Assembly: GCA_963728985.1 (NCBI GenBank)
Contig: CAVSME010000007.1
Coordinates: 232,177-296,176, forward strand
Reading direction: 5' to 3'
Length of the DNA stretch: 64,000 nt
Source: DASXAI01 sp963728985
Lineage (GTDB): Bacteria; Actinomycetota; Acidimicrobiia; Acidimicrobiales; Ilumatobacteraceae
This document shows positions 51,968-60,353 of the stretch, one piece after another. The notes beneath the pieces were generated by a model. The model made no database searches. It had not been told where the DNA came from and saw only the letters and a list, made by a program, of their open reading frames with translations. A program made the position numbers and the translations under genes. Each line of letters opens with the position of its first letter. Position 1 is the first letter of the stretch.

Positions 51968-52559
51968 GCCGCACCGCCAGCACCTTCAGGGCATCGCGCA
52001 GCAGCACGGAGGCGTCGGTGCCGGCGGTGAGCTCCCGGAGCGCGTCGCGGATCTCCTCGGTGGAGTACCCCAGGCCGGCCAGCGCTTCGGCCACCGCCTG
52101 CGTGGCCGTCGGGGCGCCGTCACCGTTCGTTACGGGGACGAGCCCGTCGAGGCCGGCACCGTCGAGGCGGCCCTTCAGCTCCAGCAGCAGGCGCGCCGCG
52201 GTCTGCTTGCCCACCCCGGGCACGAGAGTGAGGGCGGCGACGTCGTTGTCGGCCACCACCCGGCGCAGCTCGCCGGGCCCGTGGGTGCCGAGGATGGCGA
52301 GGGCCAGCGCCGGGCCGACCCGGTGGGCGCCGAGCAAGGCCTCGAAGCAGACCCGCTCGTCTCGAGACGAGAAGCCGTACAGCGTCTGGGCGTCCTCGCG
52401 GATGTGATGGTGGACGTGCAGGAAGGCCTCGGCGCCGACGTCGAGCGTGGCCAAGGTGCGGGGCGTGACGGTGACGCGGTAGCCGACGCCGTGCACCTCG
52501 AGCAGCACTTCGGCCTCGGCGCTGCGCTCCAGCACGGTGCCCCGCAGCGAGCCGATCAC
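51960..52559 (-). CDS. ruvA: Holliday junction DNA helicase subunit RuvA
   Basis: 199 residues. IGSLRGTVLERSAEAEVLLE and HHHIREDAQTLYGFSSRDER form the OB domain I, LTLVPGVGKQTAARLLLELK the helix-hairpin-helix of domain II, and EALAGLGYSTEEIRDALREL domain III that contacts RuvB. GTG 52559 overlaps the ruvC stop (GTGA). Confidence 0.96.
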   Translation of the reverse strand: MIGSLRGTVLERSAEAEVLLEVHGVGYRVTVTPRTLATLDVGAEAFLHVHHHIREDAQTLYGFSSRDERVCFEALLGAHRVGPALALAILGTHGPGELRRVVADNDVAALTLVPGVGKQTAARLLLELKGRLDGAGLDGLVPVTNGDGAPTATQAVAEALAGLGYSTEEIRDALRELTAGTDASVLLRDALKVLAVRRA

Positions 52560-53059
52560 CGGGGCACCGCCGCCACCTTGGCCCGGAACGGGGCGACGGC
52601 CAGGTGGCACAGCGCGAGGGCGGCGGCGTCGGCGGCGTCGGCCGGGCGCGGGGGCTCGGCCAGGCCGAGGCGGGCTTGCACCATCTTCTGCACCTGCTCC
52701 TTCCCGGCGGCGCCGTAGCCGGTGACGGCTTCCTTCACCTCGTTGGGCGTGTACTGGACCACCTCGCAGCCGGCGGCGGCGGCCTCGGCCAGGGCCAGCC
52801 CACTGGCCTGGCCGACGCTCATGGCCGTGCGCACGTTCACCTGGAAGAACACCCGCTCCACGGCCACGACGTCGGGCTGGAGCTCCGCGATGAGGGCGGC
52901 GAGATCGGCCCGCAGCGCCGCCAGCCGGTGGGGCAGTTCCTGCGTGGGCGGGGTCGTGAGCACGCCGATGGCCACGGCCCGCACGGCGCGGCGGGGCGCC
53001 GGCTCCAGGCAGGCGTAGCCGCAGCGGGACAACCCGGGGTCGATGCCGAGCACGAACAC
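52556..53059 (-). CDS. ruvC: crossover junction endodeoxyribonuclease RuvC
   Basis: 167 residues. Catalytic acidic residues are visible in FVLGIDPGLSRCGY (Asp about 7), DVVAVERVFFQVNVRTAMSV (Glu about 68) and PRPADAADAAALALCHLAVA (Asp pair about 138-141). KEAVTGYGAAGKEQVQKMVQ is the DNA-binding segment. Cuts Holliday junctions processed by RuvAB. GTG 53059 (VFVLGID) was chosen by family alignment; no strong Shine-Dalgarno. A 26-bp repeat lies 69 bp upstream. Confidence 0.95.
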   Translation of the reverse strand: MFVLGIDPGLSRCGYACLEPAPRRAVRAVAIGVLTTPPTQELPHRLAALRADLAALIAELQPDVVAVERVFFQVNVRTAMSVGQASGLALAEAAAAGCEVVQYTPNEVKEAVTGYGAAGKEQVQKMVQARLGLAEPPRPADAADAAALALCHLAVAPFRAKVAAVPR

Positions 53060-53127
53060 GAGTTCGACGGTAGTCCACCGGCCCGCCGCAGCGGCGGATT
53101 CCCGTTCTCGTGCGCGATAACCCCGCT

Positions 53128-53153
53128 CACGGTTGATAAATCGCGTCAGTACG
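53128..53153. repeat. 26-bp exact repeat, copy 1 (upstream of ruvC)
   Basis: Contains GGTTGATAAATCGCGTCAGT and is identical over 26 bp to 57722-57747; CCGAGAG follows in both. It is AT-richer than its surroundings, lies 69 bp before the ruvC start and includes the stop codon of the upstream GNAT gene. Confidence 0.8.
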
Positions 53154-53739
53154 CCGAGAGACGGGCGTGGATGCGGGATTTGGCGGCGGGCCACTCTTCG
53201 CTGAGGATGGAGAAGAAGGCGCTGTCCCTCGGGCCGCCGCCCGGCCCGTAGGCGGGCATGTGGCGGCGCAGCGTGCCGTCGTAGCGGGCGCCGAGGCGTT
53301 CGATGGCGGCCCGGCTGCGCTCGTTGCGGGCATCGGTCTTGAGCGACACGCGCTGCACGCCCCACACCTCGAAGGCGTGGGTGAGCATGAGCAGCTTGGC
53401 TTCGGTGTTGACCGCCGTGCGCTGAGCCGAGGCGGCGAGGAAGGTGGCGCCGATCTCGACCACGTCGGGCGGACCGTCGCCGCTGCCCCACCACTCGGGG
53501 AAGAAGCTCGTCGATCCCACGACCCGCTCCTCGGCCTTCCAGTACGTGGCGAACGGGATGCGATCGTTGTCGTGGGCGTCGTCGATGTAGGCCACGACGC
53601 CGGCGGCGCCCTCGGGTGTGCGCGTCCAGCCGTACGTGCTGCGGTCCTCCTCGCTGGCGGCCAGCAGCGCGTCGGCGTGGTCCATCGTGAGCGGTTCCAG
53701 CCGGACGTGGACGCCGTCGAGCGTGAACCGTTCGATCAC
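53146..53739 (-). CDS. GNAT-family acetyltransferase (RimJ/RimL-like)
   Basis: 197 residues. VHVRLEPLTMDHADALLAAS opens the domain; EIGATFLAASAQRTAVNTEA is the variant acetyl-CoA loop and SLKTDARNERSRAAIERLGA with YDGTLRRHMPAYGPGG the C-terminal strands, as in RimJ/RimL-type ribosomal-protein or small-molecule acetyltransferases. GTG 53739 overlaps the mscR stop. Its own stop codon lies inside the 26-bp repeat. Confidence 0.9.
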   Translation of the reverse strand: MIERFTLDGVHVRLEPLTMDHADALLAASEEDRSTYGWTRTPEGAAGVVAYIDDAHDNDRIPFATYWKAEERVVGSTSFFPEWWGSGDGPPDVVEIGATFLAASAQRTAVNTEAKLLMLTHAFEVWGVQRVSLKTDARNERSRAAIERLGARYDGTLRRHMPAYGPGGGPRDSAFFSILSEEWPAAKSRIHARLSAY

Positions 53740-54824
53740 TCGAAGACCACGACGGAGCGCAGCACCTCGCCCCGTTCCATGCGGTGGAACGCCTCCTCCA
53801 CGCCGTCGAGCGGGATGGTCTCACTCACGAAGCCGTCGAGGTCGAGCCGGCCCTGGAGGTAGAGGCCGATCAGCATCGGGAAGTCGCGCGACGGCAGGCA
53901 GTCGCCGTACCAGCTCGGCTTCAGCGCCCCGCCGCGCCCGAAGAACTCGATCATCGGGATGTCGGGGAACGTCATCTGGGGGTTGGGCACCCCGACCTGC
54001 ACGACGGTGCCGGCGAGGTCGCGCGAGAAGAACGCTTGCCGCAGCACCTCCGGATGGCCCACGGCCTCCACCACGACGTCGGCGCCGAAGCCGTCGGTGG
54101 CCGCCTTCACCGCTTCGACCGGATCGGTGGTCGACGCGTCGACGGTGTGGGTGGCGCCGAAGCGCTTGGCCCATTCGAGCTTGCGGGGGTCGAGGTCGAC
54201 GGCCACGATCGTGCGGGCACCGGCGAGGCGGGCACCGGCGATGGCGGCATCGCCCACGCCGCCGCAGCCGAAGACGGCCACGGTGTCGCCCCGCTGGACG
54301 TTGCCGGTGTACATGGCTGCGCCGAGCCCGGCCATCACCCCGCAGCCGATGAGCCCGGCCGCCGCCGCCGACGCCGCCGGATCGATCTTCACGCACTGGC
54401 CGGCGGCCACGAGGGTCTTCTCGGCGAAGGCGCCGATGCCCAGCGCCGGTGCCAGCGGGGTGCCGCCCAGCGTCATCTTCTGGGCGGCGTTGGCCGAGTC
54501 GAAGCAGTACCACGGCTTGCCCTTGGCGCAGGAGCGGCACCGCCCGCACGGCGCCCGCCAGGCGATGATGACGCGATCGCCCGCCGCCACGTTGCCGACC
54601 CCGTCGCCGACGGCTTCCACCACACCGGCCGCCTCGTGGCCGAGGAGGAACGGGAAGTCGTCGTTGATGCCGCCCTCGCGGTAGTGGAGGTCGGTGTGGC
54701 ACACCCCGCACGCCAGCACGCGCACGAGGGCTTCGCCGGGTCCCGGGTCGGGGACGGTGATGGTCTCGATGGTGACCGGCGCCTTCACAGCAGCGGCGAT
54801 CACAGCGCGCACTTCATGGGCCAT
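53736..54824 (-). CDS. mscR: S-(hydroxymethyl)mycothiol dehydrogenase / S-nitrosomycothiol reductase
   Basis: 362-residue class III zinc alcohol dehydrogenase. Catalytic zinc: VLACGVCHTDLHYREGG (Cys) and FLLGHEAAGVVEAVGDGVGN (His). Structural zinc: RAPCGRCRSCAKGKPWYCFD (four Cys). NAD site: VAVFGCGGVGDAAIAGARLA. REGGINDDFPFLL and NAAQKMTLGGTPLAPALGIG match the mycothiol-dependent formaldehyde dehydrogenases, which detoxify formaldehyde and nitrosothiols. Start MAHEVRAVIAAAV; it lies 11 bp after the peroxiredoxin gene. Supports a mycothiol-producing host. Confidence 0.93.
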   Translation of the reverse strand: MAHEVRAVIAAAVKAPVTIETITVPDPGPGEALVRVLACGVCHTDLHYREGGINDDFPFLLGHEAAGVVEAVGDGVGNVAAGDRVIIAWRAPCGRCRSCAKGKPWYCFDSANAAQKMTLGGTPLAPALGIGAFAEKTLVAAGQCVKIDPAASAAAAGLIGCGVMAGLGAAMYTGNVQRGDTVAVFGCGGVGDAAIAGARLAGARTIVAVDLDPRKLEWAKRFGATHTVDASTTDPVEAVKAATDGFGADVVVEAVGHPEVLRQAFFSRDLAGTVVQVGVPNPQMTFPDIPMIEFFGRGGALKPSWYGDCLPSRDFPMLIGLYLQGRLDLDGFVSETIPLDGVEEAFHRMERGEVLRSVVVFE

Positions 54825-54835
54825 GGCCCGGGAAG

Positions 54836-55297
54836 TTAACGCGACCGAGAGGATTCGACGGCCCGGATCAGTTCGTCGGTCGACCGGTACGTGAGCCCGG
54901 CGATGGCGCGGTGGACGTAGCGGATGATGCCGTCGCCGTCGACGACGAACACGCTGCGCCGCGGGTAGCCGAGCGGGCCGAGCGTGCCGTAGAGGCCGGC
55001 GACCTTCTTGTCGGTGTCGGCCAGCAGCGGGAAGCTGAAGCCGTGCTTGGCGGCGAAGTCCTCGTGGCTGTCCACCGACTGCGGGCTGATGGCCAGCACC
55101 TGGGCGCCGACCTCGGCGAACTGGCCGATGTTCTCGGTGTAGGACGTGAGCTGCTTCGTGCACACCGGTGTGTTGTCACCGGGGTAGAAGACGAGCACGA
55201 CGGGCTGGCCCCGGTACTCCGACAGCGAGTACGACCGCCCCCCGGTGCCCGGGAGCGTGAAGTCCGGGGCGGTGTCACCCGTGGAAAGGCCGGCCAC
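54836..55297 (-). CDS. peroxiredoxin, single-Cys AhpC/BCP type
   Basis: 153 residues. DTAPDFTLPGTGGRSYSLSE and VLVFYPGDNTPVCTKQLTSY place the peroxidatic Cys at about residue 46. There is no other Cys in the protein, so it needs an external thiol reductant. GFSFPLLADTDKKVAGLYGT and RRSVFVVDGDGIIRYVHRAI complete the fold. Reduces hydroperoxides. The GTG (55295-55297) has GGAGG 7 bp upstream; the frame is open further but not conserved. Confidence 0.93.
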   Translation of the reverse strand: MAGLSTGDTAPDFTLPGTGGRSYSLSEYRGQPVVLVFYPGDNTPVCTKQLTSYTENIGQFAEVGAQVLAISPQSVDSHEDFAAKHGFSFPLLADTDKKVAGLYGTLGPLGYPRRSVFVVDGDGIIRYVHRAIAGLTYRSTDELIRAVESSRSR

Positions 55298-55310
55298 AGC
55301 TACGCCTCCA

Positions 55311-55376
55311 GTGGCGCGGCAGTGCGGCGCCGGGTCGAGGGCGTACGGGGTTGTCCGAGCACAGCGAGTCCGAGGC
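55311..55376. repeat. 66-bp intergenic repeat, copy 2
   Basis: Matches 4560-4625 (52 of 66 positions, no gaps), with the same hairpin position (one mismatch in the stem) and the identical block TTGTCCGAGCACAGCGAG. It lies between the yebC stop and the peroxiredoxin start, again directly after the 3' end of a minus-strand gene. Confidence 0.7.
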
Positions 55377-55388
55377 GGAGCCCAGGCA

Positions 55389-56141
55389 TCAGACCGTCTC
55401 GACGGCGTCGAGGACGGCGTCGGGGATGTCGAAGTTGGCGTACACGTCCTGCACGTCGTCATGCTCCTCGAGCGCGTCCATCACCCGCAGCACGCGCTTG
55501 GCGTCCTCGGCAGTCTCCAGTGGCACCGTCGTCGAGGAGATCATGGTGGACTCGGCCGACGTGACATCGATGCCGGCCGCTTCCAGTGCCTCCCGCACCG
55601 CTTCCACGGCACCAGGCTCGCACGTGACCCGCCAGGTGTCGCCCTCGTCGACGATGTCGTCGGCACCGGCATCGAGCGCGGCCAGCATGACGTCATCTTC
55701 GGCGAAGCGCTTGGGGACGAGCACGATACCGGCCCGGCTGAACTGCCACGCCACCGAGCCCGGCTCGGCCATCGATCCGCCCGAGCGGCTGAAGATGTTG
55801 CGCACCTCGGCGCCGGCGCGGTTGCGGTTGTCGGTGAGCACGTCGACCAGGATGGCTACCCCGCCGGGGGCGTAGCCCTCGTACATGATCGACTCGTAGG
55901 TGACGCCTTCCAGCTCGCCGGTGCCGCGCTTGATGGCGCGATCGATGGTGTCGTTGGGGACGGAGGCGGCCTTGGCCTTGCCCACCATCGTGCGCAAGGT
56001 GGCATTGGACGTGAGATCGCCGCCGCCCTCTCGGGCGGCAACTTCGATCTGGCGGATCAGCTTGGCGAACAACTTGCCGCGGGCCTTGTCCTTGGCGCCC
56101 TTCTGGTGCTTGATCGTGGCCCACTTGGAATGGCCGGACAT
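55389..56141 (-). CDS. yebC: YebC/PmpR-family regulatory protein
   Basis: 250 residues. The opening MSGHSKWATIKHQKGAKDKA is diagnostic, followed by FAKLIRQIEVAAREGG, DTIDRAIKRGTGELEGVTYE and YAPGGVAILVDVLTDNRNRA. Members act as DNA-binding regulators or as ribosome-associated factors that help translate polyproline. Its ATG shares one base with the pdxT stop, so it is coupled to pdxT; yebC commonly lies beside ruvC, which is a few genes downstream here. Confidence 0.96.
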   Translation of the reverse strand: MSGHSKWATIKHQKGAKDKARGKLFAKLIRQIEVAAREGGGDLTSNATLRTMVGKAKAASVPNDTIDRAIKRGTGELEGVTYESIMYEGYAPGGVAILVDVLTDNRNRAGAEVRNIFSRSGGSMAEPGSVAWQFSRAGIVLVPKRFAEDDVMLAALDAGADDIVDEGDTWRVTCEPGAVEAVREALEAAGIDVTSAESTMISSTTVPLETAEDAKRVLRVMDALEEHDDVQDVYANFDIPDAVLDAVETV

Positions 56142-56722
56142 CAGACGAGGACCTCCTGCAGGAAGCGGGCGTGCAACCGGCTGTCGCCCGAGAGCTCGGG
56201 ATGGAACGAGGCGACGGTGACGGTGCCCTGACGAGCGAGCACCGGGCGTCCCTCGTGGTAGGCCAGCACCTCCACGCCCGGGCCCGCCGACTCGACGAGC
56301 GGGGCACGGATGAACACCGCGGGGAACGGCGCGCCGGCGAGATCGGTCACGGTGAGGCTGGTCTCGAAGCTGTCGATCTGGCGGCCGTAGCCGTTGCGGC
56401 GCACGGCCAGGTCGATGGCGGCGAAGGAGCGCTGGTCGGGGCGGCCGTCGAGTACGTCGGTGGCCAGGAGGATCATGCCGGCGCACGTACCGAAGACGGG
56501 CAGGCCCGCATCGAGGCGCTCGGCGATGGCGTCGAACAGGCCCGACGACTCGAGGAGCATCGACATCGTGGTCGACTCGCCGCCCGGCATGACGAGGGCG
56601 TCGACGCGAGTCAGATCGTTGGGGGTGCGGACCTCTTTGGCCCGGGCGCCCAGCTCAGTGACGGCGAGGGCGTGCAGGGCGAAGGCGCCCTGCAGGGCGA
56701 GGACACCGACCGTGGGCTTCAC
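56141..56722 (-). CDS. pdxT: pyridoxal 5'-phosphate synthase glutaminase subunit
   Basis: 193 residues, class I glutaminase. VGVLALQGAFALHALAVTEL, DALVMPGGESTTMSMLLES, the nucleophile LPVFGTCAGMILLAT (Cys about 79), FIRAPLVESAGPGVEVLAYH and the His-Glu pair ASFHPELSGD are intact. Makes ammonia for PdxS. Lies 18 bp after pdxS. Confidence 0.96.
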   Translation of the reverse strand: MKPTVGVLALQGAFALHALAVTELGARAKEVRTPNDLTRVDALVMPGGESTTMSMLLESSGLFDAIAERLDAGLPVFGTCAGMILLATDVLDGRPDQRSFAAIDLAVRRNGYGRQIDSFETSLTVTDLAGAPFPAVFIRAPLVESAGPGVEVLAYHEGRPVLARQGTVTVASFHPELSGDSRLHARFLQEVLV

Positions 56723-56740
56723 CTGGCGGCCTCGACTTCA

Positions 56741-57646
56741 CTACCAGCCCCGCTCGGAGAGCTTGACCGTGATCTCGTCCATGCCGATGCCGGTCATCGG
56801 CTCGCCGAGGCCGCGGCTCACCTTGGCCAGGATGTGGGCGTCACGGAAGTGGGTGGTGGCTTCCACGATGGCCTTGGCCCGGGGTGCCGGATGGGCGGCC
56901 TTGAAGATGCCCGAGCCGACGAACACGGCTTCGGCACCGAGCTGCATCACGAGGGCGGCGTCGGCCGGCGTGGCCACGCCGCCGGCACAGAACAGCGGGA
57001 CCGGGAGCCAGCCCGTTTCGGCCACCTCCTGCACGAGGGGCAGCGGCGCCTGGAGGCGCTTGGCCCACTCGAACAGCTCGGCCGGATCGGCCTGGGTGAT
57101 CTTGCGCATGTCGCCGATGATCGAGCGGAGGTGGCGCACCGCCTCCACGATGTTGCCGGTGCCGGCCTCGCCCTTGGAGCGGATCATCGCCGCGCCCTCG
57201 CTGATGCGCCGGAGCGCCTCGCCGAGGTTGGTGGCGCCGCACACGAACGGCGCCGTGAACGCCCACTTGTCGATGTGGTGGGCCTCGTCGGCCGGGGTGA
57301 GCACCTCGGACTCGTCGACGTAGTCGACGCCGAGGGCCTCGAGGATCTGGGCCTCGACGAAGTGGCCGATGCGGGCCTTGGCCATGACCGGGATGGTGAC
57401 GGCGGCCTTGATGCCCTCGATCATCTCGGGGTCGCTCATGCGGGCCACGCCGCCCTGCACGCGGATGTCGGCCGGCACCCGCTCGAGGGCCATCACCGCC
57501 GAGGCGCCGGCGTCCTCGGCGATCTTGGCCTGGTCCGGGTTGACCACGTCCATGATGACGCCGCCCTTGAGCATCTCGGCCAGCCCGCGCTTGACGCGGA
57601 AGGTGCCAGTCGCTCGCGGCGCGGTGGGAGTGGGCTGGTCGACCAT
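56741..57646 (-). CDS. pdxS: pyridoxal 5'-phosphate synthase lyase subunit
   Basis: 301 residues, PLP synthase barrel. VKRGLAEMLKGGVIMDVVNP, PDQAKIAEDAGASAVMALER (catalytic Asp and Lys region), VTIPVMAKARIGHFVEAQIL (active-site Lys) and MIRSKGEAGTGNIVEAVRHL are diagnostic. Makes PLP from ribose 5-phosphate, glyceraldehyde 3-phosphate and ammonia. ATG 57646 (MVDQPTPTAPRATG) was preferred to an upstream ATG by alignment. A 26-bp repeat lies 76 bp upstream. Confidence 0.97.
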   Translation of the reverse strand: MVDQPTPTAPRATGTFRVKRGLAEMLKGGVIMDVVNPDQAKIAEDAGASAVMALERVPADIRVQGGVARMSDPEMIEGIKAAVTIPVMAKARIGHFVEAQILEALGVDYVDESEVLTPADEAHHIDKWAFTAPFVCGATNLGEALRRISEGAAMIRSKGEAGTGNIVEAVRHLRSIIGDMRKITQADPAELFEWAKRLQAPLPLVQEVAETGWLPVPLFCAGGVATPADAALVMQLGAEAVFVGSGIFKAAHPAPRAKAIVEATTHFRDAHILAKVSRGLGEPMTGIGMDEITVKLSERGW

Positions 57647-57721
57647 GGCGTCCAGTCTAGGGCGCGCCACCAGCGCCCACGCCGCCGCAATCGCGCTCAT
57701 CTGATGTGCGATGAGCGTCGC

Positions 57722-57747
57722 CACGGTTGATAAATCGCGTCAGTACG
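57722..57747. repeat. 26-bp exact repeat, copy 2 (upstream of pdxS)
   Basis: Identical over 26 bp to 53128-53153, with CCGAGAG following in both. It lies 76 bp upstream of the pdxS start, in the same orientation relative to the downstream gene as copy 1 is to ruvC, and just past the DUF3048 stop codon. Confidence 0.8.
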
Positions 57748-57755
57748 ACCGAGAG

Positions 57756-58874
57756 TTACGGGAAGGGGACGCTGTCGGGGTCGGCGCCGACGGGGATCTC
57801 GGCGGCCTCACCCGGCTCGGGGAGCTCCACCCAGGTGCGTCCCGGCGTGAGCTTCACCACGTTCCCGGCGGCGTCCTTGTACACGGCCGGCTGCTTGGGG
57901 TCGGGGCGGCTCCACGTGCCCTTCACGATCTTGCCGTCGGTGAGGATCCACGCCTCGCCCTCTCCCACCGTCACAGCCTGCTGCGACTGCCCCACGCCGG
58001 GCACGCCCACGTAGGAGACGAACTGGATCACGACGTTGGCCGGGGCGATCTGCACGCCGTCGTGGTCGACGTGAGGCGAACCGTTCTCGTCGCGCAGCCA
58101 CGTCTTGGAGGCGGCGTCCCACATGAACTGCGCCTTGGTGCTCTCCATCTTGAGCCGGATGCCGCCGATCGGGTCGCCCACCGGTGACGCCTCGTCGTCG
58201 GCCCGGAAGGTGAGCAGCGGCGCCGGGGCGCCCTGGCCCGCCGGCGCCAGCGTGTAGAGCGCCACGGTGTCGGCGTACAGCGTGTGCTCGCTGCCCTTGG
58301 CATTGGTGCGGTTGTCGCGGTGGTAGCCGCCGGGGGCGTTGGCCTGGCCCTGGCCCACGTCGGTGAGGTCGGCCCCGCTGATCTGGCGCTGCACCGTGGG
58401 ATTGCCGCCCGACCACGCGAACAGCGGGTGCGACAGCGCGGCGACCAGGTTGACGTCGGTGGTGCGGGCGGAGCGGATGGGCCCGACCGGCGTGGAGTTG
58501 CCGGACTGGAACACGGCGAAGAACCGCGTGATCCCCTCGACCTCTTCCTCGTACACGACGTCGGCCTGGTTCAACCCGGTCTGGGGGCGGGCCTCGGCGT
58601 GGTTGTCGATCTTCACCACCAGTGCCGGCCGGTTCTGCGTCGTCGGGTCGGTGACGGGCAGGCCGGTGAACGCGTAGCGGGCCACCACCTGCGTCGTGGT
58701 CGTACCCGCCGCCGCCGACGTGGAGCTGGCCGCCACCGACGTGGACGTGGTCGTCGCCACCGCGCTGGTGGTGGAGGGCGTGGCCGCTTTGGAGCCGCCG
58801 CTGCAGGCACCGGCCACGAGGGCGGCGGTGCCGGCCAGGACGGTCACGAGGGGGGTACGTCGGGACGTCGGCAA
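57756..58874 (-). CDS. DUF3048-domain lipoprotein
   Basis: 372 residues. Signal peptide with lipid-attachment Cys (LVTVLAGTAALVAGACSGGS), then a Thr/Ser/Ala-rich linker of about 35 residues. The DUF3048 domain shows VVKIDNHAEARPQTGLNQAD, VYEEEVEGITRFFAVFQSGN, PVGPIRSARTTDVNLVAALS and SYVGVPGVGQSQQAVTVGEG. It resembles YerB-type proteins of unknown function outside the membrane. TTG 58874 was chosen because GGGAG lies about 9 bp upstream and it follows the htpX stop by 4 bp; a GTG 11 codons later is possible. Confidence 0.85.
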   Translation of the reverse strand: MPTSRRTPLVTVLAGTAALVAGACSGGSKAATPSTTSAVATTTSTSVAASSTSAAAGTTTTQVVARYAFTGLPVTDPTTQNRPALVVKIDNHAEARPQTGLNQADVVYEEEVEGITRFFAVFQSGNSTPVGPIRSARTTDVNLVAALSHPLFAWSGGNPTVQRQISGADLTDVGQGQANAPGGYHRDNRTNAKGSEHTLYADTVALYTLAPAGQGAPAPLLTFRADDEASPVGDPIGGIRLKMESTKAQFMWDAASKTWLRDENGSPHVDHDGVQIAPANVVIQFVSYVGVPGVGQSQQAVTVGEGEAWILTDGKIVKGTWSRPDPKQPAVYKDAAGNVVKLTPGRTWVELPEPGEAAEIPVGADPDSVPFP

Positions 58875-58878
58875 GGTT

Positions 58879-59784
58879 CTAGAGCTCCCGGAGCAGCGCG
58901 ATGCGCTCCTCGAGTGGTGGATGGGTGTCGAACATCTTGTTGAGCCACCCCTGGCGGCCCTTGTCACCCACCCCCGCCATTGGCTGCTCGATCCACAGGT
59001 GGGCCGTCGCCTTCGATGCCGAGTGGGTGACCGTGGTGTCGTCTCGGAGCTTCTCGAGCGCCGAGATCAGACCGGGAGGGTAACGGGTCAGGTGCACCGC
59101 AGATACGTCAGCCAACGTCTCGCGATTGCGACTGACGGCGGCCTGCATCAACTTGGCGATGAGCGGGGCGATGAGGATGAAGATGAAGCCGACGAAGGCC
59201 AGCGGGTTGTTGCCGTTGTCCCGGTCGTTGCCGCGCGACACCCGCCCGCCGTTCCACCACATCATCCGGAACGTGATGTCGGCCAGCACGGCCACCGCCC
59301 CGACCAGCGTGACGGCGATGGTCGACACGAGGATGTCGTAGTTCTTCACGTGCGACAACTCGTGCGCGAGCACACCTTCGAGCTCGACGCGGTTCATCTT
59401 CTCCAGCAGCCCGGTGGTCACGGCGATCGCCGCGTGGCGCGGGTTGCGGCCGGTGGCGAAGGCGTTGGGCGCCTCGTCGTCGACGATGTAGATGCGCGGC
59501 TGGGGCAACCCGCCGGCGATGCAGAGCCCTTCGACGAGGTTGTAGAGGCGTTTGTACTGGTTGGGATCGGCCGGCCGGGCGCGACTGACCGAGAGGGCGA
59601 CGGCGTCGGACTTCCAGTACGAGGCGAAGGCCAGGGCACCGGATACGACGAACGCGATGATGACGCCGTACCAGCCGAAGCCGAGGAGGTAGCCCGCGGC
59701 CGCTCCTGCGGCGGCGAGGACGAGCACGAAGCCCGCGACGAGAACAACCGTGCGCCGCTTGTTGGCGGCGATCTGTTCGTACAT
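58879..59784 (-). CDS. htpX: M48-family membrane metalloprotease HtpX
   Basis: 301 residues. Two N-terminal membrane helices (VVLVAGFVLVLAAAGAAAGY, YGVIIAFVVSGALAFASYWK), the zinc motif ELEGVLAHELSHVKNYDILV (HExxH about 133-137), two more helices and the downstream Glu in SRNRETLADVSAVHLTRYPP. Membrane-protein quality control. Next to lemA, as in many genomes, where the pair is often co-expressed. Start MYEQIAANKRR. Confidence 0.94.
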   Translation of the reverse strand: MYEQIAANKRRTVVLVAGFVLVLAAAGAAAGYLLGFGWYGVIIAFVVSGALAFASYWKSDAVALSVSRARPADPNQYKRLYNLVEGLCIAGGLPQPRIYIVDDEAPNAFATGRNPRHAAIAVTTGLLEKMNRVELEGVLAHELSHVKNYDILVSTIAVTLVGAVAVLADITFRMMWWNGGRVSRGNDRDNGNNPLAFVGFIFILIAPLIAKLMQAAVSRNRETLADVSAVHLTRYPPGLISALEKLRDDTTVTHSASKATAHLWIEQPMAGVGDKGRQGWLNKMFDTHPPLEERIALLREL

Positions 59785-59798
59785 CTACGCCGGGTGCG

Positions 59799-60353
59799 TC
59801 AGAACTGCACGCGAGGCGCTTCGCGGGCGCCCTCTTCGGCCTCGAAGTACTCCCGCTCGGTGAACTTCATCGCGCCGGCGAGGATGACCGCCGGGAACGA
59901 CTGGATCTTGGTGTTGTAGCCCAGCACGGAGTCGTTGTAGAACTGCCGCGCGTACGCCACCCGACCTTCGGTCGCGGTCAGCTCCTCTTGCAGCGACAGG
60001 AAGTTCTGGTTGGCCTTGAGATCCGGGTAGGCCTCGGACAGGGCGAACAGCTGGCGCAGCGCCCCGGTCAGCATGTTGCTGGCCTGCGCTTCCTGCTGCG
60101 GGCCCTGCGCAGAGACACCGGCGTTGCGGGCCTGGATGACGGCGTCGAGGGTCTGGCGTTCGTGAGCGGCGTAGCCCCTCACGGTCTCCACGAGGTTGGG
60201 AACGAGGTCGAGGCGGCGCTTCAGCTGGACGTCGATCTGGGCCCACGCGTTCTCGACGCGGTTGCGCAGCTTCACCAACCCGTTGTAGGTGGCGATGACG
60301 TACAGGACGAGCAGCACGACCACGACCACGATCACGATGAGCGCGATGATCAT
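59799..60353 (-). CDS. lemA: LemA-family protein
   Basis: 184 residues. One N-terminal membrane helix (ALIVIVVVVVLLVLYVIATY), then the helical LemA domain: YNGLVKLRNRVENAWAQIDV, QLKRRLDLVPNLVETVRGYA and YNTKIQSFPAVILAGAMKFT. Function is not established; usually found with HtpX-type proteases. Its ATG overlaps the glycosyltransferase stop (ATGA) and it ends 14 bp before htpX. Confidence 0.94.
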   Translation of the reverse strand: MIIALIVIVVVVVLLVLYVIATYNGLVKLRNRVENAWAQIDVQLKRRLDLVPNLVETVRGYAAHERQTLDAVIQARNAGVSAQGPQQEAQASNMLTGALRQLFALSEAYPDLKANQNFLSLQEELTATEGRVAYARQFYNDSVLGYNTKIQSFPAVILAGAMKFTEREYFEAEEGAREAPRVQF

